DNA of 64,000 bases from Sebastes aleutianus (lineage: Eukaryota; Chordata; Actinopteri; Perciformes; Sebastidae). The position numbers were made by a program, and so were the translations under genes. Below the pieces are notes generated by a model. That model was given only the letters and a program-made list of their open reading frames with translations. It ran no database searches and was not told the DNA's origin. Shown here piece after piece: positions 1 to 10,000 of this stretch. The stretch is taken from NCBI GenBank assembly GCA_916700875.1, contig CAKAKS010000066.1, positions 6,358,243 to 6,422,242 of the forward strand, read 5' to 3'. Each line of letters begins with the position of its first letter. Position 1 is the first letter of the stretch.

Positions 1-370
1 CAGACGAGTTTACTGTACCTGTAAACAGGGAGCACTCGAGGCAACAGAGCGGGCGCTCTAGACGTGATCGTGCTGCCTTCGGTTTATGCATGTCACTGCC
101 AGCATTGTGTTTATGAATGTCAGTTGAATTGCAATTCCTTGTTCAATAACATTTAACAGGCTTAATAAAGAGATCGTGTGTGTGCACATAAACACTTACC
201 GAGGACGCTCTTGCACCAGATGGACTTGTGTGTGTCAGCATGTCGAGGCTTTTTGGAAGTTCACCTCTCTCTCTCTCTTATCCAATTCTTTCTTTCTCAC
301 ACATTTCCATGAATACAGACACAGACACACACACCCCTCCACCCACTCTCCCATGCGGAGGCTTTCTCAC
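1..370. other. slc20a2 intron after the last visible coding exon
   Basis: This stretch follows coding exon 8 of slc20a2 on the minus strand. It contains short CT and ACAC low-complexity runs at about 268-287 and 318-338. A donor-like GTAAGT on the minus strand near 192-198 is not preceded by any PiT-2-like reading frame, so I treat it as chance. The missing C-terminal PiT-2 exons must lie left of position 1. Confidence 0.6.
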
Positions 371-556
371 CTTGAGGGGGTGATGGGAGTCAGGTCTTTC
401 CCCATGGTCTGGATGACGCGGCGGCCCCAAACCCACAGGCCGGCGCAGATGCCTATGCCGCCGTAAAACAGCAGCCAGATGGGAGTGGCGGCGTCCTGCA
501 TCACGCCGCCCTGGTCGTAGATCATCCACAGCGCCACCAGGGGCCCGATGGCGTTA
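371..556 (-). CDS. slc20a2: slc20a2 coding exon 8 (second PiT repeat, membrane segments)
   Basis: The acceptor CTTCGCAG precedes 556 and the donor AAG|GTGAGA follows 371. The exon is 186 nt, phase 2 to phase 2. It encodes NAIGPLVALWMIYDQGGV, then hydrophobic segments with TPIWLLFYGGIGIC and GLWVWGRRVIQTMGKDL, ending TPITPS. These are the segments just after the second GND motif in the PiT family. The glutamate equivalent to human E575 belongs to the next exon, which is not in the window. Confidence 0.93.
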
Positions 557-3500
557 CTGCGAAGGTGAGGAAATAGATTATAACCTCAGGAAGCTCCTCT
601 AGTATTTCCGCTAGACTGAACAGCACAAGGACAAAATGATGCAACACGGCAAAACACTTAAGGAATACCAAAATATATGATCAGGTAGAAGGGATTTGTA
701 ATTTCGTCTATATGGGATGTTGTATTTCCCGTGAGCAGCAGGAGGCAGCACCTGACATCGTTGCCTCCGTGGGCGAAGGAGCCGAAGCAGGCGGTGAGGA
801 TCTGCAGGAAGTGGAAAAGCTGGAACACCTCCGGCTTATCCTTCTCCTCGTGATCCTCCTCCGCCAAGTCGTCCAGAGGCATCGGAGCAGGAGCTCCGTC
901 TTCATCCATCCCCTCCAGCTCCGTGGCCAGCTTCATCTCCACCCCACCCTCCTCTGCCTCAATCTCGGCCTCCGCCACGGCGTTACAGTACGACGAGTAG
1001 CTGTCGTAGCGCACCCTCTTCTTGGTGTAGGACACGCTGTTGCTCCTGCCGCCACTTCCCTCTCCCACCAGCTTTTCGCTGTCGTCGCGTGACTCCGAGC
1101 GAATGAGCGGCTGCACGGGCATGCCGCATATCGCCGCCGTGTAGCAGGTGTAGCTGTTGTTGCGCCGCAGCAGGCGGTAGTTGTTGTCCGGCTGGCCGGC
1201 GTTGGAGGTGGAGCGGTCGCCGTCGTCCAGGCGGCCCAGGTGGATTTTGTGAAGCAGGTCTTTATACAGACCCGAGTCCTTGTGCACCGTGTGGTACACC
1301 TGGCCGTCGCTGCGCATGTGTCCGTCGAAGCTGAAGCTGCCGTTAGAGATGGGCGACTTGAGGCAGCCGTTGGTCATCGAGTGGGTCCGGCCTGAAGGAG
1401 AGAAGATGATGAAGACGTGGGTGTCGATGCACAAGAGTTAAGTAGTATTCAGTAGCAGCACATTTACAGTTTCTTTCCCTAAATATACAGAAACAGAAAA
1501 GGAGACTCTAGAGAAGCTGGATTTCTACGACAAAATATGTTTCCCTCTAAACGTAATTGAGAATGCAGTTATAGTAAGTTTTATGGGAACGTAATTTTTA
1601 GGAGACAGGGCTGCAAATCAACGGTGTCTATAGTTATATATATATATATAATAATATTGCAGTTTTACCGTAGACCCTGCCATTTGGCAGGATGCTGCCT
1701 CCGTTAGCCAGGTTGGTGAGCTCTCCGCTGGAGTCGCGGGTGCTCCGTTCACTGATGCCCCCGGTGAGCGGCAGCACAGCCTCATCTGTGCCCTTTGCCC
1801 CCGGTAGCTCCTTAAAGACGGGGCTCTCCTCCTCCTCTTCAGGTATCTTGTCCAGACTCTCATCAGAGATCCTGGACAGAGCCTGCTCTTTCTTTAGACG
1901 GCCTGGAGGAAATCAAGAGATGGAGGTTTAAGTTAAGAGAGCATCCTGGAAAGACTAAATATTGAACCCTCCCTAACAATGCTAACACAGAGGTCACAAG
2001 GACTTGTAAATTGATTTTGTGTCTGAGTGATCATTTACTGTAAGATTAGATAGACTGAGGTTTTAAAAAATCAGTTCAAGAGTTTCTCAAGTGAATCACT
2101 AATTTGGCACACACATCAATATAATTTGTCCATGCATGTTTTTGTTGAAACTGTATTGTTACTCTGCATTAATATCAATAATAATCATCTAGAAAAACCT
2201 GGTTTCAGGTCAGAAAGAGAGAAAACTATGCAGCAACATTCCTCAAACACAAGAACAGCCATCAGCTGATCCAAACTAATCCCAGTGCTGACAGACCTGA
2301 TGCCCCCCAACCCCTCCAAAACACCCCCCAGTACAAACACATAAACTCAGCCACCGCCTGTTTCACTTTAACGGAAGCAGCAACATCCAGATTAGGAGCG
2401 ATAATATCACCTATAATCCTCACCGGCATTCAGAGGTCACGACACGTCGAGTAGCAGGTCAAGTCGGCCGCACTCGTGTGTCGTGTGCAGGGTCGAAGGA
2501 AAGTTTGAGGAAACAATGAATTCTATTTTAAGCCTCAATGTGGAAGTTACTGCTTCAATAAAAGCACTTTCTATTGTTTAACCTCTTCCACTCCCCCCTC
2601 TTTATCATAGACACATTTTTGTCTTTTTTAGAGGGGTCAGGGGGTCTTTAGGGGGAGATAGCAGGTCAGCAGTAGATGTCACATAGAAGTGGTGTACATC
2701 ATCTGAAAGCTGGGAACCTGGAGATTAATTTGAGATGCAGTTCAGCACAGTGTGTTAAGTTGTTCAAAAAATAAGTAATTAAAATAAATTGTGAAAGTGT
2801 TTAAGGGCTTAGAACATTATGATAGAAGTATATGATGGCCATTCCCATGCTCTATTATGTCTCATAAGTTGATGGAGCAATTTTTGGGTTACACAGATTT
2901 GGTGCTAAATTTAACCATTTTTTACCACTCGAGAATTGATAAAAATGATCAATAATCCCTCCAAAATACCACATTAAGACACCAAGACCTTGAGGAACAC
3001 CATAGAAAAAGTCCATGATGTGATTTGGTTTCAAAAACTTTTGACATTTTGGAGATTTCTGCAAGAGTTGCATTTTTCGGTGATTGGATGGCGATCACTT
3101 CTGTTCTGGAAACTGCTCAGAAACCCCCTTATTGTAAATCTAGCTAGGAAATCCATCCACCCTCTGAATGCTCTAGGTCTCTAGTTTGTGGCTGTAAAGT
3201 CTCATGAGGCTGTGATTATCCTAGAGGTCACCACAGGTCATTTTATACAGTCACGTCAAGTTTTTAAAAAAATGGTCTCACTACAATGAATGACTACTAT
3301 GGGGACTAACATCATCATGCATGAATACAGTTGGGCTCATTGGATCCACAAGAGTCTCAGCTTTACAGTGATACCCAATTTATGTAAAAAAAAGTTTCAT
3401 ATTATCCTTAATTTTTGTTTTCATATCTGCATTTATCATGTCTACGAATTTCGAAATATTACTGGCATCTCAGACTAAGAGTTTGTAGCTTAGTGTTGTT

Positions 3501-3993
3501 GCAATAAACAGAAGTTCTTATTTATCCTGCATGACATTAAGTTAAATTTAACAGACAGGCTGCGTTGCGTATGTCCACCGTCCTCTCTGATATTCCACCT
3601 ACTGCTCTTTCCACTGTTTTATTCAACGTGTCATGTGTTTTAAAGCGTTGTCTGCTCTGCTGTGGGCTGATTTTCCCATTAGGGAAACAATTCCTAACCT
3701 TGATCTGAAAGCTTTCTACACTGCAGGCTGTGATCTTAACCCCCTTTGCATTTGGGCCAAGTAGCTCTACGCCTAAAAAAAACTAGAGAGTCTAAAGGAA
3801 AGCAACTGGAGCTCTACGCAGAGTTCACCGGGTTTCTCTGGTGGCTTTAGAGGCTCTGGCAGAGGCCAACGAGCAAACACATCCGCTGGCATCCCCCGTG
3901 TTGGTGTCAGAGCACAGAGTGTGAGCAAGCGGAGGTTCTGTTGTCAGGCCCGGGTCAGGGTGCTGGGCTTTCACATGGCGTGAGAAAGACTGG

Positions 3994-4066
<73 letters not shown>

Positions 4067-7000
4067 CACACACACACACAGATACCTACTTGCTATTTTC
4101 CTCTTCATCCAGGGACAGACGCAAAACCAGACCAGAGCTGCAACGAGCAACGACTCGGCTAAAGCGATGAGGAAGATGGCCCACACCGGTAGCATCTCCA
4201 ACCCGAGCACTGCAATTAATGAACACACACACACACACGGGTATAAGAAAAGAACATCTTGACAAGTAGTTTCAAAGTAATCTACTTTTAATCTACTGTC
4301 GTCACACCTTCAAAAGGAATTTTGAGCACGAACACAACACTGGCGCTCTCACCCGTTAAGACTAAGATGATAATTTGATGGTATGTCGGCGTCAGACTGA
4401 ATAAAGAGAGACAGGAGTTTCTCTATTAGGAACAACTGCCGTTCAGCACTTACATGGAGCTCCGGTGTACAAGATGGAGAAGGTGTTGATCCCAATAGTG
4501 GTGGCGTAGAAGAGGGGCAGCGCTCGCAGGCCATTGGGGACGGAGTCGTCCTACACATTAAAAACACACAGATGGGTTTTTAGTAGTTTCTGATATGATG
4601 ATGAAAGAGCTCAGCTTGAGCAATAAGTCATATAATATTGTTTAGAAACTTTATTTTCAACTTTTAGTTTAATTTTATGGTGATATGATGCGATAATATT
4701 GTCGTTGTTTTATAAAATTATGGATTATTGCAGAAAATAAGCTCTGTGGCAAACACTTGTTTATGATACTCATTTTGTTCAGCAAGATAATCTTCACAAA
4801 TGAACACCACTTTTATGATTTTAAAAACGTGAATGGAATCGCCAGAAGTAAAAAGTAAAAACGAACTATACCACGGTCGCATTAACGTAAGTTTAAACAA
4901 CGAGGCTGTAAAGACGGCGAGTCGGCGTGATGACATTCAATAGTCTCATTGAGCCACTTTTTAGCAACCGCCTTTTCAAAGACACATAAAGGCTTTAAAA
5001 TTGACGATTTTGGGGTATTTATTGATGTATTTTATGTCGTAGAACAAAACATTAAAATCTCTTAAGCTTGTGTTAAAAAAACCATTGATTTCCAGACGAG
5101 GGAACCAGAAGTGCTAAAATGCTACCTCATTTCCAGGTTTGAGGATTTCTGTAGCACTCTATTAAAAACCAAAACGATGAGATATTGTTTTGGTTTTATA
5201 CGTATGAAGAGTTTTGTCGGATGTAATGCATAACAGAGGACCAACAATGTAATTATTTTACATGTGATTTGTTTTATACACCTACCATATTGTCATATAC
5301 TGTAAATATATTGATGCAGCTGATAGTTAGTATAATAGTTTCAGTATTTTTTTTTAATTAAAAACACCAATACATCAGCTTCTCAAATGTGATGATTTGC
5401 TTTGTTTTCATATATGATGGTGAAGTGAATAACTTTGGGTTTTAGACTGCTGGTCAGATAAAACAAGGAATTTGAAGAAATCAAAACAGGCCTTTCTAAT
5501 TATTATTTTACACAAATCAATAAATCCAAAAAAGATTCGGCAGATTAATCAATAATGAAAATAATCGTTACTTCTATATATTCTATTACTATCAGTGTTG
5601 GGGAATAATTGTACTGATATTAATGTCGACTACATACTGTATATCATACAGTCCTACTTAAGCTGTATCTCTTTTAAACTTTATAATCTGAATATCTGTT
5701 AAATCTGCTCTTGCTTCTCTACGCTGTGATGAACAACCTGCCATGATCGGCAGCTCTACATCATGTCAACGTGTCCCTGAGGAGGACGATGAACTATTGA
5801 CTTCTCACTAACTATACGTCACTCTGAGCAACGAAAGCTGCTGGCTTTAAATATAAAAATGCAAGATGTACTTAAAAGTGCTAAATGCGAAATTCAGAAA
5901 GGTAAATAAAATTAAAATAAAATAGAAAGGTTAATATGTTTCTGATCACTGATCAGCCTTTTTTACAGTGTTTATTGTATGTGTTGTAATGTTAAACATA
6001 CAGTATGTTACATATTTCTGACATCTAATAAAACCACATCTTCATTTTAAGGTCAGAAGTTCAGCTCAGGTCAATTCAGAGGTGTTGAAATAGTGAAAGC
6101 AGGCGATGAAGTAAAACAATTCACTCTTGCACAATGTGTGTGGTTTACTATTACGAGGAGTCTGATGATGCAACTTGACCGACTGACCTACCGAGGTTTT
6201 AAATCTCACGTCTCACGTCTACAAACTAAAACCATCGTCTTGAATAGTAACAAATCTGGACGCGGTATAAATATAATTGAAGCATTAAATATTGATGCAA
6301 ATAGCCTGCAGAGACAGAGATGAGTTTTCAACCCAGCTCTGCAGCAACAGATCGTCCTGTGACTCATTCATACATGATCCTGCAGTCGTGACCTCGGGAT
6401 GATCTGCAACACTTTTCTCTTCCTGGTCTGCCAGAGATTGACTGTTACGTAACAGCAGATCTGCGGGTGTTGCCAAATCAAATGGATTCTTTATCTGTGC
6501 TAAAGGTCTTTGGACAGGTTTGTGTGCACACGTGTACGTCTGTGTCTAGATGCTTTTTAAACTCGTGCACCAGTGACTCACTCTAACCCGGCACTTCATG
6601 GACAGTCAGAGAACATTGTTATTCATAGTCAGTATTCCAGTGGCCTGATTTAAAGGCTTGCAACCTACATGTTTAGTAGGTTGGAAATGTCAGTGAACCA
6701 AAAAACACAAATAAGAACCTAGAAATGATGAAGGATTTGTTCTTATTTGTGTTTGTGGGTGAGTAAGAGCAACAGTATAATAATATGAGCCAACCTTGTT
6801 GAGGATGAAGCGTCTGATGAGCAAGAAGAGGATTCCAGACATGAGTCCAGAGAGCAGCGGGGAGATGAACCACGATGACACTGGAGAGGGAGGAGAAAAC
6901 ATCATCAGATAAAGACTACAGTCACCCGTTGATATGGTATCGTCAGGCAGCGATGATTGAGTGGCTTTTTGTTCCCAACATGCTTCATCTTCTGTTCTTC

Positions 7001-10000
7001 ATTTACCTCAGTAAGATCCTACATTTACCAGAATGACTCTAAACTGTTAAGGAACAGACAAACATCAGATCGGCACATATGCGTACTTCGCAAAAAGTCA
7101 AGGCCGCGCTCCCTTTTGGGGGAGACTTTAATGCAATGCGACGTGTGTTTGGATTCGTATGCATTCATCTCTTGTTATACAAATGTTTGTTTTATACACG
7201 TCTAATAATTATTTTGTGATCTTGTCTGAACCGGAGCGTTGGCGATACCTTAATAAATGAAGGTTGATCGCCACCATGTCTCTTCAGTCTTCCCCCGTCC
7301 AACACAGTGGCCGGATATTGCTTATCCAGACATCACTACATATTTGATTGAATCATGTCAGGCTGAGTGTTGTCTGTAAATAACCAACATGTTAATAACC
7401 AACTGTTTGATCTATCGGCTGAGATTTAGTTGGAGACGACAGTCTGATGCTGCTCTAACATTAATATATGACTGTATTACTGCAGCAGCCTCACACTCAA
7501 GCTCACTGTAACCAGCATCATTTAGTGATTTACTACACTGATATTTAATTATGTATGTGCCTCAAATCTCAGAGTGAAAGCCTCGGTTAACCTGCTACAC
7601 ATCAGCTTTTCATCATTTTCTCTCCTGACAGTGATTTTCTTTCCCCCAAAAGGGAGCACAGCCTCGAACAGGGAAAAACGTGCCGCACAGAACCCCTGCA
7701 AAGAGCCGTGTCTGATGATGTGACGTCACTTTGGCCGTGCGGACACTCACGACCCTCGCAGATGCAGCAAGCATAAATCACACTTAACATTCATACGAGT
7801 TTCAGTTGATTTAATCAACAGTACTGCAAAAACTGAGCTTCTCCATCAAGAATCACACAAAAGCGCCACTTTTAATCCTGTGTTTACCAGAGATGTGCTC
7901 AGCAGTGTCTTAGAAATAAGTCATTCAGCATGAAAAAGCATAAAAAACGACCAAAATGAGACCAAAATGACAGATTAGTCACCTAATTGACTAAGAGGGG
8001 GATAGCTGTTGACACATTTGAATGAAGCTGTGGTTTATACATGCAGGTGAAGGAAGCAACAGCCAGAGTTTCTTCCTCTAGCTGAGATAAAGTGAGTGTT
8101 TATTTCACTTAAAAAGTACGTGTTGTGAATACATTGCATGCCGGTCTATTGGGACTCTTAATGGTGGTGAAATCGGTAACTCTGCCTCTTCTAATATTGA
8201 TTACTCGCTGTGTAAAATGGTCGAGGGAGTCATTCCTTGCTGAAAACAAACTGATGATTAACTGTTAATGTGCTGCAGAGCTAAAAACCGTTCTGAAGTC
8301 AAACTCCACTGTAGCTGTAATGGAAATATCTCAAGTGTGGCGATATTCAGTTTATATTCTGTCACTTTGCGATGGTAATATTACTAGAGCTCCCCCGCTT
8401 AGTCCACTAATAACTCATTTTGGTCTGAGTAGACAAAGATTTCTGTGGTTGATCAGTCGTTTTTTATGCTTTTTATGCTGAATGACTTATTTTCAAGAAA
8501 CTTATGAGCACATCTGTGGTAAACACAAGATTTAAAGTGGTGCTTTTGTGCATTGTATGTATGTGTACACGTTAGATATACATATGCAGGCGTGAGGATA
8601 CACAGTAAACATTTTAAACGGGTCTCAAACGGCCCCCTGGCCATTACCGATCTTAACGAGCTGCATCCACTGTACGCCCTTGGTGCCGATGGCCACCATG
8701 GAGAAGCCGATGGTGGCGCCCACGATGCAGTGAGTCCCGGAGATGGGCAGCTTGAGGAAGGAGGCGATCAGCTGCCAGACAGCTGACCCTGTGATCGAAA
8801 CAAGAGACACAAATCTCAGACATCTTCCACATTTAATTAAACATAAATGAATTGCATCATAGTGAGATTGCTCTACTGATCGTTCACTGGATTGAAGACT
8901 TTTTAAAAACTGCATTATGACAGCATGTCGCAAACCAAATTATTGCTTTAGTTATACACGCATATGTATACTATAAACATCATCATTAAAAGACCTTGAA
9001 TCTAAAATTGCAGTGCTTATAACGTGGGATTATACCTCGTTGATGAAGGCATATTTTGAGAAAGCCTGCTGCTGAAATGAATCTGTAAACAGGCGCTCAT
9101 GATGACAAACACCATGAAGAATAATGGTTCATTTATCAAGACATTATTGATTTATCAAGACAAGAATCCCATATGGTCTGTTACTGTAACACAATCTGTT
9201 CCCACAGGTCAATTTATACTTAGACAACAGAGTCTATTTGAATAATAATAAGACCTCAGAGTCTCTTTGTCAGGCTCTAAATTAGACACTGACATACTGT
9301 ATTGTGCCGTTTCTGTGAGCCCGCTGGGTTTATTAGAAACAAATCAAGAAGTTTAAACTTCTGTATAAACAATACGGCGGTGAATAAGGCTTCCTGTTTG
9401 AGGTTAAGAAAACGGTTTCCTCAACATTCTCACACCTGAACTTTCAGCGACACGGGAATCCCCTGTGCATAATGTCGCCTTATTTACCCAGCGTTTCCCA
9501 GCAGTCACTCTGCCATTAAAGTGGCATTGTCTCAGCGGTAGCTCCCATTGTTTCCTGTTCTGTAATCTAATGTTGACGTGTAAAGCTAGTGTTCCTGCTA
9601 ATGCTTCTCTGTAAATGTGTGTTAATGTGAGGACAATGGTTGAGCCTTTTCTCTGGAAACATTAAAATGCTGCAATGTTGATTAACATCAGAAAAACTTC
9701 CCATCATAAAGTTTATCTGAAAACAGACGGATAGATTTTCTCTTTGTCTGGAGGCTGCTTTGCAAGGACAAAAAATAATTTCATGACATCTCTCATAAAT
9801 CCAATAATGAAAAGTGGTTTTGAAAACAAGGGCAGATGTGTTATTTAGCAGTTTAGTTTTGGTTTGTGAGCAAAAAGAAAAGCAGGTTAGATGAACACAG
9901 AAGCTTTTTTATTTCGGGAAAACGTCAAACGTTGATGCGACTGCAGCATCGACTCGGATCACTGCAGCTCAGAGCTGTTTGTAACGTCTGTATCTAGATT

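Larger units (their letters stand above)
1903..4089 (-). other. slc20a2 intron between coding exons 5 and 6
   Basis: 2187 nt. The part at 1903-2570 shows nothing I recognise. About 2580-3480 looks like an interspersed teleost repeat. The last part (3996-4081) is a long CA microsatellite next to the exon 5 donor. Confidence 0.75.
4551..6794 (-). other. slc20a2 intron between coding exons 3 and 4
   Basis: 2244 nt. It holds a dispersed repeat copy at 4722-5165 and another at 5385-5575. The remaining part, 5576-6794, shows no gene, RNA or repeat that I recognise. Confidence 0.75.
6881..8647 (-). other. slc20a2 intron between coding exons 2 and 3
   Basis: 1767 nt. It contains an inverted-repeat pair (about 7098-7125 with 7632-7665) and a foldback repeat (about 7855-8555). 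No exon-like sequence was seen. Confidence 0.75.

Noticed and set aside
190..200. GTAAGT donor-like site on the minus strand, which could mark the next slc20a2 exon
   Set aside because: No upstream frame encodes the expected SGF-IELASA...STTHCKVG region, so it is probably chance.
712..1092. 126-codon plus-strand open frame
   Set aside because: It is the complement of slc20a2 coding exon 7, which has a clear protein match on the minus strand.
3825..4234. Cys-Val and Thr-His repeat proteins
   Set aside because: They are translations of the CA/TG microsatellite; only the part at 4090-4209 is real coding sequence.
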